Below are positions 17,588-26,001 of a DNA stretch of 64,000 nucleotides, piece after piece. The stretch's first letter is position 1, and every line of letters begins with the position of its first letter. The position numbers and the translations under genes are program-made. Under the pieces are notes generated by a model. The model did no database searches. It was not told the DNA's origin and saw only the letters and a list, made by a program, of their open reading frames with translations. The stretch comes from Stappia albiluteola (GTDB lineage Bacteria; Pseudomonadota; Alphaproteobacteria; Rhizobiales; Stappiaceae): NCBI RefSeq assembly GCF_014050225.1, contig NZ_JACFXV010000048.1, positions 69,501 through 133,500 on the forward strand, given 5' to 3'.

Positions 17588-17704
17588 GTGGACCGGGCAG
17601 CATCCGGCCAAAGGCGTCGCGGAGGATCCCGTTCGGTCTCGCCGCAAGTTGTTCGCGCCGGATATGCCTTCGCAGCACCAGGATCGTTACGCGGAGGAGA
17701 ATTA

Positions 17705-17968
17705 ATGGATAACGATAAGGAAGCAGGGATCGCCTACTGGAAGGCGAACCTTTCGCTCGTGAAATGGAGCCTTGTCATCTGGGCTCTCGTGTCATTCGGC
17801 TTCGGAATCGTTCTGCGGCCGCTTCTTTCAGGCATCAAGATCGGCGGAACCGACCTCGGTTTCTGGTTTGCCCAGCAGGGGTCGATCTACGTCTTTCTTA
17901 TCCTGATCTTCTTCTATGCCTGGCGCATGAACACGATCGACAAGAAATACGGCGTCGACGAAGAATAA
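17705..17968 (+). CDS. DUF4212 small subunit of sodium:solute symporter
   Basis: An 87-residue protein with two membrane helices (WSLVIWALVSFGFGIVL and IYVFLILIFFYAWRM) and a charged tail ending KKYGVDEE. This is the family always found immediately before VC_2705-type sodium:solute symporters and thought to be their small subunit. The frame is open upstream to 17468, but GGAGGAG five bases before the ATG at 17705 fixes the start. The symporter gene begins 16 bases after its stop. Confidence 0.9.
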   Translation: MDNDKEAGIAYWKANLSLVKWSLVIWALVSFGFGIVLRPLLSGIKIGGTDLGFWFAQQGSIYVFLILIFFYAWRMNTIDKKYGVDEE

Positions 17969-17984
17969 GGCCGGGGGGAAACAC

Positions 17985-19760
17985 ATGGATCTTCAAACCA
18001 TTACGTATATCATCGTCGGCGGAACCTTCGCGCTCTATATCGGCATCGCGATATGGGCCCGGGCGTCGACGACGGGCGAATTCTATGCCGCGGGCCGGGG
18101 TGTGCACCCGGTCACCAACGGCATGGCCACGGCGGCGGACTGGATGTCGGCAGCCTCCTTCATCTCCATGGCCGGCCTGATCGCCTTCGTCGGCTATGAC
18201 AACTCCACCTTCCTGATGGGCTGGACCGGCGGCTACGTGCTGCTCGCCATGCTGCTTGCGCCGTATCTTCGCAAGTTCGGCAAGTTCACGGTGCCGGAAT
18301 TCATCGGCGACCGTTTCTACAGCCCGACGGCCCGCCTTGTGGCGGTGATCTGCCTGATCGTCGCCTCGCTCACCTACGTGATCGGCCAGATGACCGGCGT
18401 CGGCGTCGCCTTCTCGCGCTTCCTCAACGTGCGTGCGGATGTCGGCCTCTATATCGGCGCTGCGATCGTCTTCGCCTATGCGGTGCTCGGCGGCATGAAG
18501 GGCATCACCTATACCCAGGTCGCCCAGTATGTCGTGCTGATCCTGGCCTACACGATCCCGGCGGTCTTCATCTCGCTGCAACTGACGGGCGTCGCCCTGC
18601 CGCAGATCGGCCTGTTCTCCAGCACTGTCGCCGATGGCGTGCCGCTGCTGACCAAGCTGAACCAGGTCATCGGCGATCTCGGCTTTGCCACCTATACGGG
18701 GCATCATACCAACACCTTGAACATGGTGCTGTTCACCATGTCGCTGATGATCGGCACGGCGGGTCTTCCGCACGTGATCATCCGCTTCTTCACGGTGCCG
18801 AGGGTTGCCGATGCCCGCTGGTCGGCCGGCTGGGCGCTGGTCTTCATCGCCATTCTCTACACGGTCGCTCCGGCCGTGGGCGCGATGGCCCGCCTCAACC
18901 TCGTCGACACGATCCAGACGGGCGAGGTCGGCTCGCCTGACGGCAATCTCGCCTATGACGACCGGCCGAACTGGTTCAAGAACTGGGAAACCACCGGCCT
19001 TCTCAAGTTCGAGGACAAGAACGGCGACGGCCGCATCCAGTACTACAACGACAAGTCGGCAGACTTTAACACCAAGGCCGAAGGCTTCGGCTGGAAGGGC
19101 AACGAGCTGACCGTGAACCAGGACATCCTGGTGCTGGCCAACCCGGAAATCGCCCGCCTGCCGAACTGGGTTATCGCACTGGTCGCCGCCGGCGGTCTTG
19201 CGGCCGCCCTTTCGACGGCGGCGGGTCTGCTGCTTGCGATCTCGTCGGCGGTGTCGCACGACCTGATCAAGGGCGCTTACAACCCGAATATCTCGGAAAA
19301 GGGCGAACTGCTCGCCGCCCGTATCGCCATGGCGGTATCGATCGGCGTTGCCACCTATCTCGGCCTCAACCCTCCGGGCTTCGCCGCCCAGACCGTGGCG
19401 CTCGCCTTCGGTCTTGCGGCCGCGTCGATCTTCCCGGCGCTGATGATGGGTATCTTCGTGAAGCGCATCAACAACAAGGGTGCGGTGGCCGGCATGCTGT
19501 CGGGCCTGATCTTCACGCTGGTCTACATCTTCTGGTACAAGGGCTGGCTGTTCTTCCCGGGCACCAACTTCGCCCCGGATACGGCCGAATACTGGGTCTT
19601 CGGCATTTCGCCGCTGTCCATCGGCACGGTCGGCGCCATCCTGAACTTCGCGGTCGCCTATTTCGTGTCCAACGCGACAGAGGCTCCCCCACAGGAGATC
19701 CAGGACCTGGTGGAAAGCATCCGCATCCCGCGCGGTGCAGGTGCCGCCCAGAGCCACTAA
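17985..19760 (+). CDS. Sodium:solute symporter, acetate-type (VC_2705/ActP-like)
   Basis: A 591-residue SSS-family transporter with about 13 membrane segments. It opens with TITYIIVGGTFALYIGIAIW and has the conserved FYAAGRGVHPVTNGMATAADWMSAASF block and GLPHVIIRFFTVP. The paralogue ActP transports acetate/glycolate with sodium; this branch pairs with DUF4212. An inserted soluble loop (about residues 310-385) is typical of the VC_2705 subfamily. Acetate or another short monocarboxylate is the likely substrate, inferred from the family only. A strong terminator follows. Confidence 0.9.
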   Translation: MDLQTITYIIVGGTFALYIGIAIWARASTTGEFYAAGRGVHPVTNGMATAADWMSAASFISMAGLIAFVGYDNSTFLMGWTGGYVLLAMLLAPYLRKFGKFTVPEFIGDRFYSPTARLVAVICLIVASLTYVIGQMTGVGVAFSRFLNVRADVGLYIGAAIVFAYAVLGGMKGITYTQVAQYVVLILAYTIPAVFISLQLTGVALPQIGLFSSTVADGVPLLTKLNQVIGDLGFATYTGHHTNTLNMVLFTMSLMIGTAGLPHVIIRFFTVPRVADARWSAGWALVFIAILYTVAPAVGAMARLNLVDTIQTGEVGSPDGNLAYDDRPNWFKNWETTGLLKFEDKNGDGRIQYYNDKSADFNTKAEGFGWKGNELTVNQDILVLANPEIARLPNWVIALVAAGGLAAALSTAAGLLLAISSAVSHDLIKGAYNPNISEKGELLAARIAMAVSIGVATYLGLNPPGFAAQTVALAFGLAAASIFPALMMGIFVKRINNKGAVAGMLSGLIFTLVYIFWYKGWLFFPGTNFAPDTAEYWVFGISPLSIGTVGAILNFAVAYFVSNATEAPPQEIQDLVESIRIPRGAGAAQSH

Positions 19761-19789
19761 GCCCGCATGGCTTGCGGCTGAACGCGATC

Positions 19790-19827
19790 GCGGACCCCGC
19801 CCCCGGCGGGGTCCGCATTTATTTTTC
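19790..19827 (+). terminator. Rho-independent terminator after the symporter
   Basis: A perfect 12-bp GC-rich stem (19790-19801 and 19805-19816) with a CCC loop is followed by ATTTATTTTTCC. It separates the symporter from the nucleotidyltransferase-like gene, which therefore probably has its own promoter or depends on read-through. Confidence 0.9.
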
Positions 19828-19857
19828 CGCCGACCTGTCTTGGGATAAACTCTGCCA

Positions 19858-21699
19858 ATGCCGCAGGAGACGACATCGATCGGCGCGTTTCTCGCCCGTT
19901 ACCATCCCTTCGACCTGCTGCCGGCCGAGGCCCTGCTCGGGCTGGAAGCCAGCGGCACGACGATCTCGGTCGCAGCCGGCGACGCCGTCTACGAGATCGG
20001 CGACAAGGTTGACTGCCTTTTCGTGATCCTTGCCGGCGAGGTCGATCTCCTTTCCCCCGAAGGCCAGATCATTTCCCACTTCCGCCAGGGCGAAAGCTTT
20101 GCCGCGCGAACCCTTTTTCGCGGCGGCATCGCCGCACAAAAGGCCGTCGCCTGCGGCGACATGCGGGCCCTGTGCATTCCAAAGGCCGAGTTCGATGCGC
20201 TGCTGGCGGCGCATCCCGGATTCAGCACCTTCTTCGACCGGCTGCGCCCGGCGCAGGAGCGCCCTCCCATCGCATCGATGGATACGGTCAATGCGCTCAT
20301 TTCCTCGCCGCTGAGCGATATCATGACCACCGATCCGGTGATGGTTTCGCCATCGGCAACTGCGCGCGAGGCCGCCGCCATCATGGGCGAGAAGCATATT
20401 TCCTGCCTGCTCGTCGGCGAAGGCGGCATGCTGCAGGGCATCCTGACCACCGGCGACCTGACCGGACGTCTTTTGGCGAAGGGCCTCGGCGGCAACCGTC
20501 CGGTATCCGAGATCATGACGCCCGCGCCCTTTTCGCTTGGGCCCAAGGCGCTGGTGCTCGATGCCATGATGGAGATGAGCGGACGCTCCATTGGCCATTT
20601 GCCGATCACCGAGGACGGCAAGGCGGTCGGCATCCTGACCAAGACCAACCTGATCCGCCGCCAGTCGGTTTCCGCCCTTTTCATGATCTCCGACATCGGC
20701 CGGCTGTCGAAGCTGGACGATCTGGCGACCGTCGTCGGCCGCCTGCCGCAGCTGCTGGCGCAACTGGTGGGGTCGGGCATCGAGGCCTACAAGATCGGCC
20801 ATCTCATAACGAGCATCGCCGACGCGCTGACACGCCGCCTGCTGACGCTTGCCGAACAGGAACTGGGGGCGGCACCCATCCCCTGGCTGTGGCTGGCCTG
20901 CGGCTCGCAGGGCCGGCGGGAGCAGACCGGCGTTTCGGACCAGGACAACTGCCTGATCCTGCACGACGATTACCGCGAAGACGCGCATGGCGCCTATTTC
21001 AGGGATATGGCCCGTTTCGTTTCTGACGGCCTGAACGCCTGCGGCTACGTCTATTGCCCCGGCGACATGATGGCGACCAACGACAAGTGGCGCCAGCCGG
21101 CCAGGGTCTGGCGCGGTTACTACCAGGGCTGGATCGCGAAGCCCGACCCGATGGCGCAAATGCTGTCTTCGGTCATGTTCGACCTGCGCCCGATCGCCGG
21201 CGACGAAAGCCTGTATGAGGGGATGCATCGCGAGACGCTGGAAACGGCACGGGCGAACTCGATCTTCCGCGCGCATTTGATCGCGAATTCGCTGAAGCAC
21301 ACGCCGCCGCTCGGCCTGTTCCGCGGCTTCGCCCTGATCCGCTCGGGCGAGCACAAGGATACGCTCGACCTGAAACACTCGGGGATCGTACCAATTGTCG
21401 ACCTGGCGCGGGTCTATGCGCTCGACGCGGCGATCGAGCCGGTCAATACGCGCGAGCGGCTGTTTCTCGCCCGCGACGCGGGAAGCGTCAGCCGGTCCGG
21501 CGCCGACGACCTGATCGACGCCTACGACCTCATCGCCAATATCCGCCTGGAGCATCAGGCACGCCAGGTGCGCGACGGACGAAAGGTCGATAACTTCATG
21601 GCGCCGAGCACGCTTTCGGCACTGGAACGCAATCATCTCAAGGACGCATTCGGCGTCGTCAAGACCATGCAGTCGGCTCTCAGCGCACGCGGCGCCTGA
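19858..21699 (+). CDS. cNMP-binding/CBS/DUF294 nucleotidyltransferase-like protein
   Basis: A 613-residue cytosolic signalling protein. Residues about 10-125 form a cyclic-nucleotide-binding-like domain. Two CBS domains follow (starting near MTTDPVMVSPSATAREAA and MTPAPFSLGPKALVLDAMM). A GlnD-like nucleotidyltransferase domain (DUF294) has the intact motif GSQGRREQTGVSDQDN from residue 349, and a DUF294 C-terminal helical domain ends the protein. CBS pairs usually bind adenine nucleotides. The NTase motif predicts nucleotidyl transfer, to a target or to a small signal; no substrate is known. Homologues sit next to acetate-type symporters in many proteobacteria, so a role in controlling uptake is plausible. 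Confidence 0.88.
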   Translation: MPQETTSIGAFLARYHPFDLLPAEALLGLEASGTTISVAAGDAVYEIGDKVDCLFVILAGEVDLLSPEGQIISHFRQGESFAARTLFRGGIAAQKAVACGDMRALCIPKAEFDALLAAHPGFSTFFDRLRPAQERPPIASMDTVNALISSPLSDIMTTDPVMVSPSATAREAAAIMGEKHISCLLVGEGGMLQGILTTGDLTGRLLAKGLGGNRPVSEIMTPAPFSLGPKALVLDAMMEMSGRSIGHLPITEDGKAVGILTKTNLIRRQSVSALFMISDIGRLSKLDDLATVVGRLPQLLAQLVGSGIEAYKIGHLITSIADALTRRLLTLAEQELGAAPIPWLWLACGSQGRREQTGVSDQDNCLILHDDYREDAHGAYFRDMARFVSDGLNACGYVYCPGDMMATNDKWRQPARVWRGYYQGWIAKPDPMAQMLSSVMFDLRPIAGDESLYEGMHRETLETARANSIFRAHLIANSLKHTPPLGLFRGFALIRSGEHKDTLDLKHSGIVPIVDLARVYALDAAIEPVNTRERLFLARDAGSVSRSGADDLIDAYDLIANIRLEHQARQVRDGRKVDNFMAPSTLSALERNHLKDAFGVVKTMQSALSARGA

Positions 21700-21740
21700 G
21701 GCCGGCACTTACCGGAACTGTCTTCCATAGGATCTGATGC

Positions 21741-22271
21741 ATGCTTCTAGGACTGGTCGGAACACTCGTTCTCGGCATTGCCGTCGTCGGTTGCCTGATG
21801 TTCCTCAACAAGCTGACGGGCAAGCGGTTGCCGCGCTGGATATTCCCGGCCGGCGCAGCACTCGGGATGCTTACCTTCCATATCTGGAACGAATATACCT
21901 GGTTCGACCGCACGGCGGCGGACCTGCCCGCGCATGTCGCCGTCGCGGAGACCTACACCACCTCGACGGTCATTCAGCCCTGGACGCTCGTCTTCCCGCG
22001 CATCAACCGCTACGCGGCCGTCGACCTTTCCACGGTGAAGACCAATGACAAGGCGCCCGGCTACCGGCTGGCGGAAGTCTATCTGGTCACCCGCTTCACA
22101 CCGACGGCGGCGACGCAGCAGATTTTCGACTGCCCGGGCGGTCGGCGGGCTTTCCTCGGTCGCAGCGACACGTTCGGCGAGGATGGCCTGCCGGAGGGCG
22201 CCGCCTGGGAGAGCCTCGACAAGACCGATCCGATGCTCTCGAAGGTCTGCTCGGCGCCAACCAGTGGCTGA
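21741..22271 (+). CDS. Hypothetical membrane-anchored protein
   Basis: A 176-residue protein of unknown function. It has two N-terminal hydrophobic segments (LLGLVGTLVLGIAVVGCLMFL and IFPAGAALGMLTFHIW) and a soluble region of about 120 residues ending with CPGGRRAFLGRSD and KVCSAPTSG. Two cysteines in that region could form a disulphide. It lies 41 bases after the nucleotidyltransferase-like gene and before the receiver-domain gene, so it is probably co-transcribed with this signalling set. Confidence 0.7.
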   Translation: MLLGLVGTLVLGIAVVGCLMFLNKLTGKRLPRWIFPAGAALGMLTFHIWNEYTWFDRTAADLPAHVAVAETYTTSTVIQPWTLVFPRINRYAAVDLSTVKTNDKAPGYRLAEVYLVTRFTPTAATQQIFDCPGGRRAFLGRSDTFGEDGLPEGAAWESLDKTDPMLSKVCSAPTSG

Positions 22272-22384
22272 GGCGGGCGCCGAAACCGCCCGTCAGGCGA
22301 TTACAATCGGACATTCGTCGTAATCCGAAGGGCTTCTATCCCCAACCCCGCTCCTTGGCGATAATGGCCCTGGAGGAAACAGCC

Positions 22385-22786
22385 ATGACAAACAAGCGGC
22401 TCATAGTCGCGGACGAAGGGGCGGTGCTGGCGCATTGCCTGAAAAGCCTTCTGGCCGATGACGGCTATGAGGTGTCGACCGCCACGACGCCCGACGGCGC
22501 GCTTTCGCTGGCCCGCTCCGGAGCAGGCGACGTGCTGCTGGTCGATGCCGGCCTTGCCCGGTCGGGCGGTTATTCGGTCTGTCAGGCCCTGCGCGGCGAT
22601 CCCAGGACGCGTGATCTTCCCGTCGTCTTGATGAGCGCCATTTCCCGTCCCGTGGAGCGGGAGAAAGGCCTGGCGCTTGGCGCGGATGCCACCTTGTGCA
22701 AGCCCTTTACGCTCGACGAATTGAGGAAAGTGCTCGGTTCGACCCTCCGGCGCGACAGGGAGCGGACGGACCGCGCCCATGCCTGA
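22385..22786 (+). CDS. Single-domain response regulator (receiver)
   Basis: A 133-residue receiver domain without an output domain. The acidic pocket is AD-E (IVADEGAV). The probable phospho-acceptor Asp is in VLLVDAGLARSGGYSV, the conserved Ser/Thr is in LMSAISRP, and the Lys is in LCKPF. I chose the ATG at 22385, behind GGAGGAAA, over 22355. The last eight bases overlap the sensor-exonuclease gene, so the two are translationally coupled and probably work together. The DNA-binding or enzymatic output, if any, must come from another protein. Confidence 0.85.
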   Translation: MTNKRLIVADEGAVLAHCLKSLLADDGYEVSTATTPDGALSLARSGAGDVLLVDAGLARSGGYSVCQALRGDPRTRDLPVVLMSAISRPVEREKGLALGADATLCKPFTLDELRKVLGSTLRRDRERTDRAHA

Positions 22787-24968
22787 CAGGACGGAGCGAT
22801 GGAGCCTCCGTTTCCGCATATTCCTTTTCTTTGCGCTTATTGCCGGGTCGAGTGCAGCAATTCTGTTTGGTGCCACGCTCTGGCTTTCCTTCCATCTTCC
22901 ACCAGAAAGCACCAGCATGGTGGTGCTGTTCGTCGGGGGCGCGGCCTTCGCCATCGCCGGCCTGACGGCCTGGGTGTGGCTGCGTTTCGACGACCATGTG
23001 GCGAAGCCGATCGACGCCTTGTCCCAGGCGATGCGGACGGCCGTCCGGGCCGGCGGAACGCCGGAAGGCGGCCGGACGGCCCTGCCGCAAACCGGCGAAT
23101 ATCTCGGCTACCTGGCGCCGGCCGCCCGGGAAATCACGGATGCTCTCGCCGAAGCCCGGCATGACGTGGAAGCGGCGATCGAAAAGGCCACTGTCGCCGC
23201 CGAACGACAGAAGCGGCAGCTTGAGACCGTCGTCCGCGACCTTCAGCAAGGCGTGATCATCTGCCGCCTCGACCACACGATCCTGCTCTACAATCGCGCC
23301 GCGCAGGGGTTGCTCGATCATTCGCACGCCCAGTCCGGGAGCCCGGGCCGCGAACTCGGGCTGGGGCGAAAACTCAGCGCCTTCCTCGCCGTACAGGCCC
23401 TGCGGCATGCGCTGGAGAGACTGACCAGGCGCTTTGGCGGCGGACGGCACTTTTCCCATCGCGACGGGCTGATGGCGCCCTTCCTCGCCATAACGGTCTC
23501 GGGCCACGAAACGCTCAAGGGCCGCATGTCCTTGATGCTGGATGAGGATGACGCCCGTCCGATCGGCTACGTGGTCACCATCGACCGGGTCACCGAAGAG
23601 CTGGCGGCGGCGATCTGGCGCGAGCGGCTGCTGCAGGACGTGACCCAGGACATGCGCCGGCACGTCACCAACCTGACGATGGCCGCCGAGGTCGTCCTCA
23701 GCATGCACAAGGATGCTGACGGGGATATCGAATGGATCCGCGCCGCTCTCCGCGAGGAGCCGAAGGTAATCGGCGAACGGCTGGACCGGCTGGACCAGGT
23801 CGCCAACGACATGCTTTTCGGCGCCTGGCCCGTGGCCCCCGTCTTTTCGCCCACCCTGTTTGAATGCGTCATCCACCGCCGGTCGGAAAATCGCACGATC
23901 CAGGTCGAACAGGGCGGCACGCCGCTCTGGCTGATGTGCGACAGCGCAAGCGTCACGGAGCTTCTGGACCGGGTGATGAACCGTGCGGCGGTCTGGGATC
24001 AGATCCGCGATTTCTGGCTCGAGGCGACACGCCATGGCGACCGCGCCTATGTCGACCTTGTCTGGCGCGGCAACCTCGTGCCGGTCGGCGTGCTGGAAGA
24101 CTGGCTGTCGGAACCCCTCGACGAGGCGGTCGGCTCGATGACCGGCCGCGATGTCCTCAGCCACCACAAGACCGATATGTGGTGCGAGGAGCTGACACCG
24201 GACAACAGGCCCGGCGTCGTCCGTGTCCGCATGGCGCTCGCCCTTGCCCTCGACCTCGAGGACAGGCCGGAAAAAGCGAATGTCCAGATTCCGCAAAGGC
24301 CGGAATTCTACGACTTCGACCTCTTCACCCGCCATCCACCTGGCCGGCTGGAGGACGCGGAACTGAAGGCGTTGAACTTCGTGGTCTTCGACACGGAAAC
24401 CACCGGCCTCGAACCGTCGCGCGGCGACGAAATGATTTCGGTGGCCGGCGTGCGCATCGTCAACGGCCGAATCCTGCGGGGCGAGCTTTTCTCCACCCTG
24501 GTCAATCCGGGGCGCCGCATCCCACCGGCCTCGATCAAGATCCACGGCATCACCGACGAAATGGTCGCCGGTGCCGGCAACATCACCTCCGTCCTGCCGC
24601 GCTTCCACGACTTCGTCGGCGACAGCATCCTCGTCGCCCACAACGCGGCCTTCGACATGGCTTTCCTGGAGAAGCGACAACGGGAAGCAGGCGTCGTCTT
24701 CGACCAGCCGGTGCTCGACACGGTGCTGCTTGCCGCCCATGTCTTCGGCCGCTCCGAAAGCCTGACGCTCGACGCGCTGGCCGAGCGGTTCGGCATCACC
24801 ATACCGCCGGAAGAGCGTCATACCGCGCTCGGTGACGCGATCGCCACCGCCGAAGTCCTGCTTCGCCTCTTCGACCTGCTCGAGGCCGTGGATGTCATGA
24901 CGCTGGGAGATGCAACTCGCGTGTCCGACATGCAGGCAGCCATTCGCCGGAAGCAGGGCGCCTATTGA
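22779..24968 (+). CDS. Membrane sensor (degenerate histidine kinase) fused to DEDDh 3'-5' exonuclease
   Basis: A 729-residue fusion. Two membrane helices (about residues 11-31 and 47-67) are followed by a HAMP-like linker, a PAS-like domain (about 150-270), a DHp-like helix (DVTQDMRRHVTNL) and a poorly conserved ATPase-like region. From residue 533 there is a DnaQ-type exonuclease. All five DEDDh residues are present: D538 and E540 (FDTETTGLEP), D626 (AHNAAFDMAF), H681 and D686 (HTALGDA). The kinase ATP-binding boxes look degraded, so the membrane part may sense and the nuclease may act. Natural substrates could be oligonucleotides or a nucleotide signal; this is inference. It overlaps the receiver gene by eight bases. 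Confidence 0.88.
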   Translation: MPDRTERWSLRFRIFLFFALIAGSSAAILFGATLWLSFHLPPESTSMVVLFVGGAAFAIAGLTAWVWLRFDDHVAKPIDALSQAMRTAVRAGGTPEGGRTALPQTGEYLGYLAPAAREITDALAEARHDVEAAIEKATVAAERQKRQLETVVRDLQQGVIICRLDHTILLYNRAAQGLLDHSHAQSGSPGRELGLGRKLSAFLAVQALRHALERLTRRFGGGRHFSHRDGLMAPFLAITVSGHETLKGRMSLMLDEDDARPIGYVVTIDRVTEELAAAIWRERLLQDVTQDMRRHVTNLTMAAEVVLSMHKDADGDIEWIRAALREEPKVIGERLDRLDQVANDMLFGAWPVAPVFSPTLFECVIHRRSENRTIQVEQGGTPLWLMCDSASVTELLDRVMNRAAVWDQIRDFWLEATRHGDRAYVDLVWRGNLVPVGVLEDWLSEPLDEAVGSMTGRDVLSHHKTDMWCEELTPDNRPGVVRVRMALALALDLEDRPEKANVQIPQRPEFYDFDLFTRHPPGRLEDAELKALNFVVFDTETTGLEPSRGDEMISVAGVRIVNGRILRGELFSTLVNPGRRIPPASIKIHGITDEMVAGAGNITSVLPRFHDFVGDSILVAHNAAFDMAFLEKRQREAGVVFDQPVLDTVLLAAHVFGRSESLTLDALAERFGITIPPEERHTALGDAIATAEVLLRLFDLLEAVDVMTLGDATRVSDMQAAIRRKQGAY

Positions 24969-25029
24969 AGATCAAGCGCTTGTTCCTTTCCCTTCCCGCG
25001 CTTTCTGGTGCAAGACTATGTCACCTTGT

Positions 25030-25041
25030 GTTCATATGAAC
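25030..25041. promoter_or_regulatory. GlpR-type operator 1
   Basis: GTTCATATGAAC is a perfect 12-base palindrome upstream of the DeoR-family gene and a likely autoregulatory site. Confidence 0.65.
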
Positions 25042-25051
25042 GTCGCGCGAT

Positions 25052-25063
25052 GTTCATGTGAAC
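25052..25063. promoter_or_regulatory. GlpR-type operator 2
   Basis: GTTCATGTGAAC repeats operator 1 with one base changed, centred exactly 22 bp downstream. Two near-identical sites two helical turns apart are typical of repressors that bind cooperatively as dimers of dimers. Confidence 0.65.
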
Positions 25064-25097
25064 GGCATATGATCGCCGCGTGGGAGACCGGGAGGGG

Positions 25098-25871
25098 ATG
25101 CTGAACGGTATGGAGATTTCTGCAAGGCAGGCCGAGATCGCGGAAATCGTTCAGGCAAACGGCTTTCTGTCGGTGGATGAACTCGCCGCGCGTTTCGGCG
25201 TCACGACCCAGACGATCCGCCGTGATGTCAACCGTCTGTGCGAGGTCGGCATCCTGCGTCGCACCCATGGCGGGGTGGAGCCGCCGCCGGTGCCGGACAA
25301 CATCGAATACAGGACCCGCCAGATCCTCAATGCCCAGGCGAAGCGCCGGATCGCTTCGAGCGTCGCGGAAGAGGTCCCCTTCGGCGCCTCCCTTGCCTTC
25401 AGCATCGGCACGACGCCGGAAATCGTCATGCAGGCGCTGCTGAAACACGAAGGCCTGCGCATCTATACCAACAACCTGAACGTGGCCATGGCCGCCTCCA
25501 GCAACACGGGCTTCGACGTGACGATCGTCGGCGGCCGTATCCGGCCCGGCGACCGCGACATCCTCGGCCCCGCGACGCAAGCCTTCTTTGGCGGCTACAA
25601 GTTCGACATCGGCATTTTCGGCGTAGCCGGCGTCGACGAGGACGGAACCCTCCTCGACTTTCACGAGGAGGAGGTGCTGTCGCGCCAGGCCATACTGGAA
25701 AACAGCCGCCGCTCGTTCCTCGTTCTCGATCACTCGAAGTTCGGACGCACGGCCCATGTCCGCGGCGGCCATATCGGCGATGTCAGCCATGTCTTCTGCG
25801 ACCGACCGCCACCGCCCGCGATCTCCCGCATGCTCGCGCGCACCGGCGTGCAAACGACGATCTGCGAGTAA
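25098..25871 (+). CDS. glpR: DeoR-family repressor, GlpR type
   Basis: A 257-residue repressor with an N-terminal DeoR helix-turn-helix (RQAEIAEIVQANGFLSVDEL, TTQTIRRDVNRLCEVG). The C-terminal phosphosugar-sensing domain closely follows E. coli GlpR: GTTPEIVMQALL, YTNNLNVA, ILENSRRSFLVLDHSKFGR and the final DRPPPP. GlpR senses glycerol 3-phosphate. A glycerol-type transporter lies 24 kb away at the left edge, and no glp enzyme gene is adjacent. The ATG at 25098 follows GGGAGG. GTG at 25080 and ATG at 25110 are alternatives. Twin palindromes just upstream suggest autorepression. Confidence 0.82.
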   Translation: MLNGMEISARQAEIAEIVQANGFLSVDELAARFGVTTQTIRRDVNRLCEVGILRRTHGGVEPPPVPDNIEYRTRQILNAQAKRRIASSVAEEVPFGASLAFSIGTTPEIVMQALLKHEGLRIYTNNLNVAMAASSNTGFDVTIVGGRIRPGDRDILGPATQAFFGGYKFDIGIFGVAGVDEDGTLLDFHEEEVLSRQAILENSRRSFLVLDHSKFGRTAHVRGGHIGDVSHVFCDRPPPPAISRMLARTGVQTTICE

Positions 25872-26001
25872 CCGTTCGCCATCCACTTTGTTGACAAGTG
25901 TGTGCCGATCCTTGCGCATTGATGCACCGCTCTTGCGGGCCTTGCCGGTCTGGCAGATTATCCGCCCTCGGTCTTGTTATCCCCGCCTTCAGTCTTGCCG
26001 G

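Larger units (their letters stand above)
17236..17704. other. Gene-free region between hutC and the DUF4212 gene, with structured leader
   Basis: These 469 bases carry no convincing gene. The hutC-proximal part holds the HutC-type site at 17327-17340. The distal part is a dense run of perfect inverted repeats from 17477 to 17587, described separately. A strong GGAGGAG precedes the DUF4212 start. Confidence 0.6.
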
